A stretch of DNA of 64,000 nucleotides, taken from NCBI GenBank assembly GCA_014898415.1, contig RCTD01000005.1, positions 992,001 through 1,056,000 on the forward strand. The letters are read 5' to 3'. Positions within the stretch are counted from its first letter, which is position 1. Every line of letters starts with the position of its first letter. This stretch comes from Stromatinia cepivora (taxonomy: Eukaryota > Ascomycota > Leotiomycetes > Helotiales > Sclerotiniaceae). Below, piece by piece: positions 13,401-25,653 of this stretch. Both the position numbers and the translations under genes were made by a program. The notes under the pieces were generated by a model, which was given only the letters and a program-made list of their open reading frames with translations, was not told the origin of the DNA and searched no databases.

Positions 13401-15665
13401 TGTTTGTAATAATAATACAGATCCCAATTTTATCGAATATATTGATATAGGGAATATGGAGTATAAACTTATTAGTTGTATTATTGAAGTTCTTTATGGT
13501 ATATATGAAAATGATTTAGAGATTGTTTCAATCAATCAATTTCAATATTCCAAAAGGAAGTATATATATTGGAATGATCAATTAAAGTATTCTGTAAAGG
13601 AAATTCAATCATTATAAAGATTGCTGCATTTTATATATTCATTTGATCGATTTATAGAGGACTTATGGATTTATAATCTTGAATAGATGTTTAAAAGAAT
13701 TTGTATTATAAGGATTGAAATACCTAGGGTTCAGATTAATCCGTTTGAGTTTTAATTATATAATTACCATTTGGAATCATCTCTTTTCCAAGAGTCACTT
13801 GGCTTTTGTGTTCCAGAGCAATTAATATGCATACAAAAGCAATTATATATACAACAATATTATCAAGAAAACGATCCCAATATTAGATTTTATATAAGAA
13901 CTATTATATCTCAAAGAACAAGCTCAATAGGATTACTTTATTTAAACAACTTTTATTCTACATTCTAATCTGATCAGCAAGGAATAAATGATATAAAAAA
14001 GTATTCTTAATTTATAATAGTTCATAATATAATCATTATTGGAATTGAAGTAAAACCATTATTGCCTTTTATTTAATCTATGATCAATAGATTATAAACA
14101 ACATTATTTCCTTGAATTCATATATTTATAATTCTAAAATTACTTCGTTTTTACCATCAATTAGAAAATCATCAAATAGGATATTGATTCAAATAGGACT
14201 GTAATCTTAAAATTGATAATCTTAAGATTAGGAAAACCTAGCGTGAAATCGATTCTGGATCGGAACCTACAAAACCGATCCCCCTTCAATAAGTATTTAT
14301 ATATAAATACGATAATCAAGGTTTAATTATTTATTACTATTTATATTTAATAATATAAAAAGATCTCTAAACTAAAAATATTATTAAAACTATTTATATT
14401 GCTATATTAACAAACCAATCATTCCGAATCGTAATAACAATTATTATTAAATACAATCTCGAAACAAAACAATACAATATAATCAATATCTTTATCAATA
14501 TTCTGCATAATCCTTTCGATACCTCAATTGTATATTATCTATTTGATAAATACAAAATCCCAAACAAAAATATTATAATCGATTAAGCTTTATATAATCT
14601 ATAAGATTCCCCAATTATATAATTTAGGGATTTCATTCAAACACTCAAGAAACTAGAATTGGTATAATATAAAAAGGAACCATATTTATATATTAATCCA
14701 AAATATACCATTATAATTCTTTTCTTTGTAAACAACATTCAGATCATTTATTATAAAAAAAACGAATCAATTATCATAAAGATTACCAAGGGAATCAAAA
14801 CTGTATATAAACTACAAGATTTGGAAAACATTAAATAGTTTCTAGATATATATATACTTTGTAATCGATCCAAAAAAAAATTGTAGTTAATTTATAATAT
14901 ATACATTAAAAAGATTACTAAGAAATTCAAAGCAACAAACAGAATAGCAAATATACCGCTCCCGATAATAATATTTCGGAAAAATCAAGATCAAGTTTCT
15001 ATATATATTATAAAAATATATTAAAAAAAAGTAGGCTCAGTATTATATACTATAATCATTATAAAAACAGATATATCATTCGTTATTTTACAATTAAACC
15101 ATTATTTGACCAATCCATTAAACGATCATATAAAAACTATCGATTATTGTTTATAATATCTATAAAATATAAGGTATCTCGCGATTCAATATAGCGATAA
15201 TCAAATACCACAACTTTTCGTTTTCTTAAATATTTCTTTTACAAATGATCCAAATACTTGTTGATTATTTTAAGGATATATTATATCCCTTTTCAATAGC
15301 TTAATCATATAAAAAGCATCCAAACAAAATATTGTGACCATCTCAACTATCAAAACAGAACTTCTCGGAATCGAATATATATCAAAAGAAACCATAACAA
15401 CCTTACATTTCTTAAAAGAGATCGATTTAATAATGAAAGAGCCTATAATGATCTTCTATAATAATCAACAAACGATCAGATTAATAATTGATAAAAACAA
15501 ATAGATCATTACGAAATTATATTACATCGATATCCAAAATATATAATTATATTAAGAATATTCAAAAAGGAACTTTTATATAATCTATCTACCGATCATC
15601 GATATGATTATTGATAGGCTTATCAAGAACCTTATAAAACAAAAATTCGAATACTTCTGATACCT
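10490..15665 (+). pseudogene. gag-pol relic of copia copy B
   Basis: It parallels copy A: gag-like 10.49-11.4 kb, protease about 11.5-11.76 kb (block FIPGFYINI), integrase about 11.9-13.9 kb, RT about 13.96-14.93 kb and RNase H about 15.0-15.66 kb. In RT, FVNN near 14,730 replaces the usual YVDD, and in-frame TAA/TAG codons are frequent. The C-terminal RNase H region ends with the usual copia motif, Asp...Leu-Ile-K-x-L...Q-K-F, shortly before 15,660. Non-functional. Confidence 0.88.
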
Positions 15666-15703
15666 TTTTAATCTATAAGATATAAGTAATAGGATCATAA
15701 AGC

Positions 15704-16790
15704 TTAAATAACGATGATTATAAAGCTTGAATAACAATGATCATAGAGCTTGAATAACAACAATCTGGAATTCGTATTTCTTCTCTTTAGTATAGATAGA
15801 ATAAATCCTATTTGATATTCCAGATTATTATACTTTTCTATAATATACTCTAATTCATATATTCTATATTCATCAAAAAACAAAGAACAATCAAGATCGA
15901 TTACTTCTTCGCTTTTTACTTTCCTATCCTCGAAAAAGGATAAACTTTTTTCTAAATTCAATAACTTGAAATTCAAATAAAAAAACCTCTAAATTATTTA
16001 TAACAATTAAGAAACGAAAAACAACTAAATCAATTAGAGCTATTAATATCATCGATATTATAGGAGCCAAAGGATTATCCCTCCTTTCCCTTTTCTTTAA
16101 ATATATTATTCATTCTTTTCTTCTTTTCTTCTCCATCACTCTTTTTCTTTTATCTTCATTATCACTCTCCAAAATCATAATATACTTCTTCCACTCAATC
16201 TTTCGAAAACTTTAATGAATAATATAATAAGGAAAAAAGAAACAACAATATATTAACGAAAAAACAATTTCTCTCTTTTCCTCGATCTTCAATATCATCT
16301 TCATCGCAATTCTATATCCCTGCTTAAATTATACAATCAATGATCAATATATTATAAAGATGAAGAATAAACAAAGAACTTATTTTCGAATTTTGTTAAT
16401 AAATAGTGATATAATAATCTATTAAGGAATAAGGGAAAGCCGGCAAGAAAGTATACAAATGAATATTATAATTCCAATACCGATAATTATTCGATTTGAA
16501 AGAATCAATAAAGCATTTGTTATAGAAATTATATTTTCTAATGATTAACGATTTTATATATCGAATATATAGATAATCGTTTCTTTCCCTACAATTCCCT
16601 TTATCTTTTGTTTTGATTAAAGAGCCAGCAATTTTCGATGATCTTTTTTCTTTCTCTTTTTTATCTAATTTATCATTCAAAAAACCCAGTGTTAAAGGAT
16701 CGAATAGATTATCATTATTAAATAAAGAAATACTCCCTTTTTTCTTTCCTTTATCAAACAATCTTTACCTCAACAATTACAAATACAAAA
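15704..16790 (-). pseudogene. antisense reading-frame relic in the 3' region of copia B
   Basis: Open minus-strand segments at 16761-16396 and 15976-15704 match those of copy A (5883-6182 and 5098-5466), in the same order and relative frames. Between them, at about 16,100-15,990, the frame encoding a basic stretch followed by a hydrophobic Ile/Leu/Val run also persists. Shared features include a Lys/Ser/Asp-rich N-terminal part and the aromatic NNYRYWNYN block. Function unknown. Stops and frame breaks in both copies mean neither is expressible as it stands. Confidence 0.5.
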
Positions 16791-17611
16791 TTAATAAAAC
16801 CTTTCAATTATATAACAGAATTCAAAAATGAAATCTACCTCCAAATTATTATTTAAATCTATAATTAGTAATTAATTATGATGAGCAACAATTCCTTCAA
16901 CAAAGGAAAACGATTTCTGAAATAAATAACTATACATCATTCTAAAAACAGATTTAATTAAATTATACTCCCAGAGATCGATATCTTGGTTCGTTATTTA
17001 TACTAAATTCATTAATTCTTTCTGTTCGATTTATTGATCCCTCAAAGAAGTATTGGGATCTTTTTTCATATTCAACTCTTTCAAAGCTTTCTTTTCAATT
17101 ATTGTTTGTTTAGTATAATTGAGATTCATTTGTTTAACCTTTTTAAACTCCGAAATCTTAAGTATAATAATGATCAATAAGAATTTGGTTAAAATAAAAA
17201 CAAAAATATAAAAAGGGGATTCATATATCTTTAAAAATTCACTCATTTTATTTCGCCATCGCAATCAATACACTGTAATCTAGCAATTATATGCATTCTC
17301 AATTGTTACACCATAGAATCGATTATTCATCTATATTCTCCTAACAGAAAACTTTCTTTTTATTATTCAAAATCTTGATTTTGAAGAATATCGCAAATAA
17401 CAAACCGAAGACCAAAAGAAATTTACGATTTATATATACTCAAATTCTTCTTTATTCTAAAAATACCAGAATCATTTCAGATTTATACATTATACCAATC
17501 CTTAATTAATGTCTATTTATGATCACCTTGTATATTCATTTACAAATCATATAAATTATCACTTTCTATACCTTTCCATTTATTTCAGATCGCCTTCCGA
17601 TTTAAAGGGTA

Positions 17612-17920
17612 TATCATAGAAAACCCTGCAATCCTCTATATCTTATAAAGAATCAAAGCGTATACTTTTTAATCGGAATGAAGGATCTACTAGCCCTTAC
17701 CAATCCACCAATTGATAAAATGATCCTAATATACTAATAAACAAAGATCTAATTTAATTAAAATGTATATCGGCTAAATAACCACTCATTTGTTCTATAT
17801 ATACAATTTTTGATTCATATAATCAAGGGCAAATCATTCAATTCTTTCACTCTACCAATCACGTGTACCATCTATTCCCCGATCCCTGAAAATGCTGTGT
17901 AATCATACTATCCCGTGATA
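17612..17920 (+). repeat. 3' LTR of copia copy B (309 bp)
   Basis: Starts TATCATAG (the RIP form of TGTCACGG) and ends CCGTGATA. It is preceded by a purine-rich AAAGGG tract and followed directly by the target duplication AAAAG. Confidence 0.92.
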
Positions 17921-18059
17921 AAAAGTTCGAAAGAAACTCGATCGAGTATTAACTGAAATCGATTCAAAATCCAAAATATTATCTGAATATCGATAATATC
18001 ATCAAACCTTTTTCAAATATAAATCAAATATTTTGCCTTCTAACCGATTTTATAATTAT

Positions 18060-21000
18060 AAAATCATATTGAAAAATAAAGGAAAATAAATCTTATACTA
18101 TAATCCACTTTACAAAATATCCCTAAAACAATTGAAAATCGTCAAAGAATATATTATAAATAATTTTAACAAAAATTTCATTGAACCTAATCAAACCCCT
18201 TATATTACACCCATCCTATTCATCAAAAAACCCAATAATAATTTGAAATTCTATATAAACTTTAAATTATTGAATTTCTTAATATATAAAAATCAATATC
18301 CCCTTCCTTTAATCGACAAAACACTTTTTCAACTTTCCAATATTAAAATCTTCACCAAATTCGATATTTGTCAAGCTTTCCATTATATAAAAATGGATCT
18401 TGTTTCGAAAAAGTATATTACTTTTCAAACCCAATATAGATTATATAAATACAAGATCATATTATTCAGATTAATTAATAATTCTGCAATCTACCAATAT
18501 TATATAAATAATATTCAATTCGATTATTTAAACATTTTCTATACAATATACTTCGATAATATTCTAATCTATTCCGAAAACGAAAAAGAATATCAAATTT
18601 ATATTAAACTAATTCTTGAATAATTAGAAATTGTTAATCTATAAATAGATTTTAAGAAATACAAATTCAATATTATATATATCAAATATTTGAACTTTAT
18701 CATTTTTATTAAAGAAATAGAAATGGATCCTAAAAAGATTAAGGTAATTAAGAATTGGACCTTTCCGATAATAATAAAAAGGATCTAATCATTCCTTGGT
18801 TTTTGCAATTTTTATTGATAATTCATTAAGGATTATAATATAATAACGAAACCCTTCAATGAATTCATTAAAACAAATATTAAATTCATATTCAACGAAG
18901 TATACCAAAATGTATTCAATATCTTGAAGAAAAAGCTTATCTCCGTTCCACTTTTGCAATATTATAATCATTGATTTTCCTATATACTCGAAATAGATAT
19001 ATCTAATAAAATAATTACTAATATATTATTATAATAATATAATGAAGATTGATTTTTTATAGCTTATTTCTCCAAGATTATAATTATTATTGAATTGAAT
19101 TACAAAATTTATAACAAAAAAATATTATCAATTATTCGATCTTTCAACCATTAAAAAACAGAATTCGTTAGTTCATTATATAAAATCAAGATTTATACCA
19201 ATTATAAAACCTTCGAATATTTCATAATTATTAAGATTCTCAATACCCAACAAATTCGTTAAACAGAAATTCTAATCGATTATAACTTCATCATTATATA
19301 TCACTCTAGAAAAGATAACCTTTTTATTAATATTTTAATCTATCAAACCAATAAATTGAATTTTCAGAATTATATCAAAAAGAAGAATTATCTTTAACAA
19401 TTTATTAAAAACAATCAAATTGATATCGAAATCATAAAAAAAACTTTATAAAAATACTATTTAAACGAAACAGCGATTATTAATATCGATTTGAATAAAA
19501 TCGTTCCTTAATTCAATATAATTAACTATATTATCAAAGCAAATAAAACTACAAATAGTTTGTTAATATTCAAAATACAAGTTATCCAAAATTACAAATA
19601 TATATTACTCCAAAATAACCTTTTACTTTACAATAATTATCTGATAATACTTAATATTAATAATCTTCGAATTTATCTAATTTATAAAATCTATAATTCT
19701 ATTTTCATTATTTATTCTGATATAAACAAAATTTACCTTTTATTATTTCAACAATACTATTAATCCAGAATATACAATATCATAACCAAATATATATATA
19801 ATTATTATACCTACAAATATAATTCCATTCTATATAATTGTATTCCTGATTTATTATATCTATTTTCGATTTCTAATCAAATATAGCAATATATCATTAT
19901 AAATTACTACAATTTTAATAAAAATAAATACAGATATAATAATATTTTAATCATTATTAATCGATTAACAAAACAAACTATCTTTATATTTTATTACAAA
20001 TCAATCAATACTCAAATTCAAATACAATTATATTTCTATTATATATATCGATATTATAATCCCTTTAATATTATAATATCAAATCATAATCTCTAATTCA
20101 TATTACAATTCTGAAAGGAATTCAATCAAATCCTAAAAACCGATTTCAAATTATTCACTATTTACCATCCCTAAACTAATAATCAAACTAAAATTTATAA
20201 TCAATACTTTCAATAATAATTAAAATCATTTATTAATTATTATCAAAACAATTAATCAGAATTCTTATCTATAATAGATTATACATAATTTACTTTTCTA
20301 TATGATTCTTTAAAAGGATTCATATTCTACGAAATCTTATACAGATATACATTGAAATATATATAAAAATGAAAGAAAAATATTAATAAACTAATAAACG
20401 ATATAAATATATATAATACTCATATATATACAAAACATAATAAATTAACTTTCGTATAAACAAAAAAAGATCTATTATATACCCAAATCAAGATATCGAA
20501 ATTTATAAATATTTATCAATATAAAATCGATTTCAATATCAAAGATTATATATAACTCAATATAAAAAGTTACCCTATCCAAAAATTATCCAAGAAATTG
20601 GATTTCCCGATTCAAAAAAGATTCAAGATTATTAATCAATCTAAAAGCTTTTTCAAATTCGAACTCCCGATTACAATGAAAATTCATCTTATTTTCCCTT
20701 CAAATCGATTATATAAGATATATAATGATCCTTTTCCTAATCAAATACTCGAACCATTTCTGTTTATTAATATAATTAATAATTCAGAATAAAAAATAAA
20801 AAAGATTTTAACAATAAAGAAAGTACAAAAAATCCTATTATATAAAATCTCATAATTTAATAACAATATTAATCTTATTTAATATTCTATTTCCGATTTT
20901 AAAATATTATTATATCTTTTATACGATTTTTATTTGATCAATCCAATATTGTTTGGTTCTTTTAATCAACTAATTGATTGAATAAAGTTTTATAAAAGCG

Positions 21001-21090
21001 AAAAGGATAATTATAATTATATAAATAACGATTCATTTATAAAATTAAAGAAAAAAAAAGTATTCTTCAATTCAACAAATTAGATGTTAT
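18060..21090 (+). pseudogene. gypsy copy 1 pol relic: RT, RNase H, integrase, chromodomain-like end
   Basis: RT is well preserved at 18132-18623. PILFIKKPN, YPLPLIDKT, FTKFDICQAFH and YFDNILIYS (normally YxDDILIYS) can all be read in one open frame of 163 codons. RNase H follows across stops to about 19.4 kb. The integrase zinc-binding part lies near 19.7-19.85 kb, and its core near 19.9-20.25 kb, ending in the YHP...TNNQTKIYNQ block typical of Ty3/gypsy. The C-terminal part (about 20.6-21.08 kb) retains an MKIH block and a tail resembling the W-Y-P-A-S-D-F chromodomain-like ends of fungal gypsy elements. RIP stops are frequent after RT. Confidence 0.88.
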
Positions 21091-21713
21091 GATTTTATAA
21101 TATATATATATATATAATTATAAAAGAATCAAAAATCTATATAAATTCGAAGAAATTTGATTATATATATATATAATCCGAATTTTATATAATAAACGAA
21201 TTATTACTATTAAAACAATATAAAAACAATATATTTCAAAAAATTATATAAAAAGAAATTTGAATATAATAAAAACGAAATATAATATCATTTTTATCGA
21301 TTTCATTCAATTTGATTGATTTGATCAATTTGATCGATTAACTTAATCGATTTCAGAATTGATTATATTAATCATTTATCATTATTATATTATAATTCAA
21401 CCTCTTTCCCTTTTCTATTGAAACTTTTTTCTTTCAAAGATTCTCCAAATCAAAAAGAATATAAATCAATATTAATTTAATCAATTGATGAATAATTTAA
21501 TCGATTTGATCAATTCATTCATCATTTTGATCAATTTGATCGATTATTTTGATTAATTTGATCAATTTCCAGTAAATTAATCAAATCAATCAAAATGACC
21601 AATTTAATTGATTTAAAGCTTATAAACCTTTACAAAATCTGATTTTCGATGAAATAGTAATGAAACAAAGAAGTAAAATATTCGAAAGCAAGTTTTTCTG
21701 ACAGGGAGAGTAA

Positions 21714-21995
21714 TATTATGAATTGTGAATTATAGAAAATTAACTATATGATACCTTTTATTTTCTATATCAATTTATAAATTGATCATTTATATATATA
21801 TATTACAAATTATACGATTTAATATAATAAAATGGTAATCCTAATAATGTATATATATAACTTTATAACTTATAAATGGGTATTTGTATATATATATTTA
21901 ATTACTCTTTACGAGCCATAATTCTTCAATTGTAGATTCTAAGGAACATAATTGACCCTGTTTATTCAGCTCTACTACGGCTCTTGTGCATCACA
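21714..21995 (+). repeat. 3' LTR of gypsy copy 1 (about 282 bp)
   Basis: Starts TATTATGAATTG (RIP form of TGTCACGAATCG) after the purine tract ACAGGGAGAGTAATA, and ends GCATCACA. It matches the 5' LTR of copy 2 (split around element C) and the truncated 3' LTR at 37579-37748. Confidence 0.88.
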
Positions 21996-22167
21996 TTCTC
22001 TTTTTATATAAATAAAAACTCTTTAAATTAGTGTACAATTCGATCTGCTTTTGGTTAATCTTCGTTTTATAGTTGAGATTTGTAACAAAACCCTTCTTTT
22101 CGAAATTTTTATCCTCAAAAACTTTTGAAATGAAACTATTTAAATTGAAATATCCAATCAAAATTAA

Positions 22168-22405
22168 TATTATTCGATATTATATTATATATCTTTTGTA
22201 AAATCATTGAAAATCTATCGATATTGTATTATATATTTTTTTATAAAACTATTATAGATTTATCGATATTGTATTGTATGTTTTTTGGTAAAATTATTGT
22301 AGATCCATCGATATTATATTGTATACCTTTTCGTAAAATCATTGTAGATTCATCGATATTGTATTATATACCTTTTCGTAAAACCATTATAGATTTATCG
22401 AAACC
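22168..22405 (+). repeat. 45-bp tandem repeat, about five imperfect units
   Basis: Units begin ATCGATATTGTATTRTAT and end with a TARATT/TAGATCC-like segment. The period of 45 bp is 15 codons, so the open frame 22224-22427 reads as a 15-residue repeat (S-I-L-Y-C/Y-x-P/F-F-x-K-x-I-I/V-D). Units differ mainly by transitions. Confidence 0.75.
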
Positions 22406-22629
22406 CTATAATAATCGACCAAACTGAAACTTCAGTGGAGAACTCCATATAACGATTAAAAATTATGATAATTTTTTTAATAGTGAAATTATAATACTTA
22501 TATCTTTATTTTATAAAATTCAACATTTTCATTTTTTTGAAAACTCTTTAATATTATTTAAAAATCCCTATATATATATTCATTTTTGATCCACTTTCAT
22601 TTCGATTTCGATATGGTTTCGATAAACAT

Positions 22630-22740
22630 ACTTTCGATGGATATACTTTCGTTGAATATACTTTCGATTCGGATTCGGTAGATATACTTTCGATTCGGAT
22701 TCGGTAAATATGCTTTTGATTCGGATTCGATATACTTTCT
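22630..22740 (+). repeat. short tandem repeat, TATACTTTCGATTCGGATTC type
   Basis: About four imperfect units of roughly 22-27 bp built from TATACTTTCG and GATTCGGATTCGGTA. The minus strand reads as a Ser/Glu/Lys-rich repetitive peptide, which I take to be chance. Confidence 0.65.
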
Positions 22741-23204
22741 AATGTGATAAGTAGAGGATATTGATGCCTCCCTTTTTGAATCGATGTTTTTGTTGATTTC
22801 AATGATCCTATAAATTCGGTAAATAATAAAGGGGGGGGTTTTCATTTGCTTTTTTTTTTAAAACCTGAAATATAAAATCTATTATCTTTATCAATATATC
22901 AATTCAAATTTATATCAAAATGATATCTTCAATATAAATACTGTTTCGTCTTCAATTAATATATTAGCTTTCCAATATGGATCCGACTATTTATAATTAG
23001 TTTTTATCAATAATCCTTTAGAATTATATAAGGATTAATTTCACCCCTTCTTTTGGAAGAAACCTAGTATTTTGTTAAAGGGAAGAAGCTTCAAATATTC
23101 CATCAAAATTCTATTTTGAAAATAGAAATATAATTATTATTATATATAAATTCGCTTATTATACTCCTCAAAAATAATATTAAAATTTTTATTATAATTT
23201 TAAC

Positions 23205-23690
23205 TTCAATATCTTCAATTTCAATATCTTCAACTTCAATATCTTCAACCTTTTCAACAACTTTTATATTCAAAATTCTTCAGTTTTCTGATAAAATCCT
23301 GAAGGTTTTCTATATGCTTTTTGTTTTTTCGTTTTTTTGTTTTAATGATTTATATGATTTAAGGATTCGCTTTTGAATTTTGTAAAATAGGGTAGGGCTC
23401 GATTTCTATATCATATTTATATCTTTCGAATAAATCTTTTCAATTCCTTTTCTTGTTTTCTTGATTTTCTTGATTCGAAGGTTTTTCGTAATATTTTTGG
23501 TAGGTTTTCGAAAGTTCGTTTTGAAGCCAAATTCGTATATATTTTGAAGGTAAATTTGGAAGGTTTTCGATAATATTCCGAAGGGTTTTCGAAGGTTTAT
23601 TTCGAGATCAAATTCGTATGTTTTAAAGATAAATTTCGAAGGTTTTCGATAATATTTTGAAGGGTTTTCGATAAGGTTCGAAGACTTTTA
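23205..23690 (+). repeat. degenerate direct repeats left of gypsy copy 2
   Basis: 23205-23262 holds three copies of an 18-bp TTCAATATCTTCAA unit. 23480-23690 holds two roughly 95-bp units containing GGAAGGTTTTCGATAATAT and CAAATTCGTAT blocks. No coding potential seen. Confidence 0.6.
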
Positions 23691-23724
23691 TTGTCACGAA
23701 TCGTGAACCACAGGAGGCTAACCA

Positions 23725-23874
23725 TATCACGAGATACACGTGATCGCGTCCGATCGGGCTAGTACAGTACTAAGCTCCGAGCCGATCATATATATAACTT
23801 TATAGCACACTCTCTTTAACTCTATAACTTTTAATTCTAAGGTTGATCTTTAAACACTCGTTGGATTTGTTATA
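23725..23874 (+). repeat. left LTR of element C (150 bp)
   Basis: Starts TATCACGAGATACACGTGAT and ends TTTGTTATA. It retains many CpG and CpA sites (GATCGCGTCCGATCGGGC) that are mutated in the right LTR. Confidence 0.88.
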
Positions 23875-24040
23875 TTATTAAAAGCTCTTCCAAATAAAAA
23901 ATAGAATAATATCTGTACATACTTATGCATACTCCGCTTACTCCTGTCTAAATACATCGTTCATACTTTCTCGTTTACACATGAATCTTTTTGATATTAT
24001 TCGAAAATGTTATCTTTTTCTTACCCTTAATTTCTAAATT

Positions 24041-24950
24041 ATGGATTACAATTCGATAAACCTTGTAATTGCAGAACTTTATGACAAAATGATTTATCAA
24101 TAGGATGAAATTTCGTTCCTACACTCCTTGATTCTCAAATGCACTCTTACTACTTATACTCCTTCTCATTCGAAACCCTCTTTCTCTGATCCTGAAAAGT
24201 TCAGTAGTAGCTCTCAAAAATTTAATACCTGGCTTCCTTCAATTCAAACGAAACTACAAATAAACGATACTACGATCGGCAACTCTACAACTCAATTTTA
24301 CTATATTTATCTTAATCTCGAATCTTATATACAAATTATAATATTACCTCAACTTTCTTCTCTTAATTAAAATATTCCTTTAGATCATACAATAATCCTA
24401 AATCAACTCATACACATTTACAATAATCCAAATAAAGTTCAAAAAACCAAAAACAAATTATTCATTCTTAAATAAGGAATCGATTCTCTATATATTTATA
24501 TTGCAAAATTCGAAAAAACTCTTTACAAAACCAAAAATCAGAATTGACCTAATTCGAATAAAATCTTAACCTTTCATAATAAATTCAATATTACTCTTAA
24601 AAATCATTTTTCTCAATAACTTTCTTTTCCCTACTCCTATCCCAATTTTGTTCAGGTTATACAACAACTAACTGCTTGTACAGCGAATGAATTCCCTGCA
24701 TCATCCCACTCTAATGAACTTAAAGCCCTACATATATTACAGAATCCATCCCACTCTCAGAACTACGATTCAATGGATATTAACAACCTTAATATCATTA
24801 ATGCCCTTAGCCCTTTTGATGCCCAATCGGACAAATCCGATCGTACCTTGATTCTACCCCGTGTACGAGTGCCCGAATTTTCTTCTTCGGAAAGAACTTT
24901 CTTACACAAACAAAATAAATATATACAATATAGAAATAACTTTCATTAAA
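24041..24950 (+). pseudogene. gag relic of element C
   Basis: Reading from the ATG at 24041, one frame runs for about 300 codons with only a few stops, e.g. a TAG at a likely former Gln codon near 24,100, then TAA codons near 24,370 and 24,470. It contains SDPEKFSSSSQKFNTWLPSI, the start of fungal gypsy Gag capsid domains, and ends with a Ser/Asp/Asn-rich segment (SMDINNLNIIN) of the type that precedes a zinc knuckle. No CCHC knuckle follows before 24950, nor any protease. It is less mutated than neighbouring elements. Confidence 0.75.
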
Positions 24951-25249
24951 TACAAACCTATCCACTAAACCTGCATCAAGGAATCCGAGATTGATAAAAG
25001 CCTGTTTTGGTTATTACATTGACTATTGAGCCCAAAAGCGATAATGATAAGGATTTAGGAGAGATGATTAATAACCGATATTTTGAAGATCGCTTGAAGA
25101 AAGTATATAGTACAATGGATGCGTATTCGTTGATTGTGATGTAATTTGTATATTAAGAATTTTTATCAAAAGAAGATTAGTAATTATTTTGTACTTAAAT
25201 CATTTATTTAAAATAAATTCAAGGCGAACTTTTCAAAAAGGGAGGGTAA

Positions 25250-25399
25250 TATTACAAGATACACATAATCATATCCAATCGGGTTAATACAGTACTAAGC
25301 TCCGAATTGATCATATATATAACTTCATAGTATACTCTCTTTAGCTCTATAGCTTTTAATTCTAAGGTTGATCTCTAAACGCTCGTTGGGTTCGTCACA
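25250..25399 (+). repeat. right LTR of element C (150 bp)
   Basis: Starts TATTACAAGATACACATAAT and ends GGGTTCGTCACA. Same length as the left LTR, but its 5' half carries numerous transitions relative to it. Confidence 0.88.
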
Positions 25400-25404
25400 A
25401 ACCA

Positions 25405-25653
25405 CGTGATATCTTTTATCTCCCATATCAATTTATGAGCTGATCATCTGTATGTATACGTTACGAATCATACGATTTAATATAGTAAAATAGTAACCCT
25501 AATAATATATATATATAATCCCACAATCTACAAATGGGTATTTATATATATATATCTAATCACTTTTTACGAATTATAATTCTTCAATTGTAGATTCTAA
25601 GGAATATAATTGATTCTGTTTATTCAATTCTATTATAATTCTTGTGTGTTACA
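25405..25653 (+). repeat. 5' LTR of gypsy copy 2, part right of element C
   Basis: Continues the LTR begun at 23692-23724, and aligns with 21760-21995 of the copy 1 LTR up to the common end GTTACA/ATCACA. Internal sequence starts at 25654. Confidence 0.85.

Larger units (their letters stand above)
9639..17920 (+). mobile_element. Ty1/copia LTR retrotransposon copy B, complete, 8.28 kb, RIP-degraded
   Basis: Both LTRs are 309 bp (9639-9947 and 17612-17920). The element is flanked by a perfect 5 bp target duplication, AAAAG (9634-9638 and 17921-17925). Removing the element restores the gypsy sequence seen uninterrupted at 28305-28330. Domain order is gag, protease, integrase, RT, RNase H on the plus strand. 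The length is large for a fungal copia element because about 1.9 kb of extra sequence lies between RNase H and the 3' LTR. Confidence 0.95.
17921..21995 (+). mobile_element. Ty3/gypsy element copy 1, right segment with pol 3' part and 3' LTR
   Basis: Continues gypsy copy 1 after copia B, and aligns with 28318-30662 plus 36147-37748 of copy 2. It contains RT, RNase H, integrase, a C-terminal chromodomain-like relic and the 3' LTR (21714-21995). Host-side sequence begins at 21996 (TTCTC), the right-hand target duplication if the left copy outside the window matches. Confidence 0.92.
21996..23691. other. AT-rich spacer between the two gypsy copies
   Basis: About 1.7 kb not shared by the two gypsy elements. 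No gene is recognisable. It holds several short tandem repeat families (listed separately), a long T/A background and one G run near 22,830. It is probably pre-existing heterochromatic DNA or an older, unrecognisable element. Confidence 0.6.
23725..25399 (+). mobile_element. element C: 1.68 kb gag-only non-autonomous LTR retrotransposon
   Basis: Two 150 bp LTRs (23725-23874 and 25250-25399) enclose 1,375 bp with a gag-like frame only. No protease, RT or integrase is present. A perfect 5 bp target duplication, AACCA (23720-23724 and 25400-25404), flanks it inside the 5' LTR of gypsy copy 2. Removing C restores a sequence matching the uninterrupted LTR at 37579. The purine tract before its 3' LTR (AAAAAGGGAGGGTAATA) closely resembles that of the gypsy element, suggesting it is mobilised by gypsy proteins in trans (inference). 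Confidence 0.9.
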
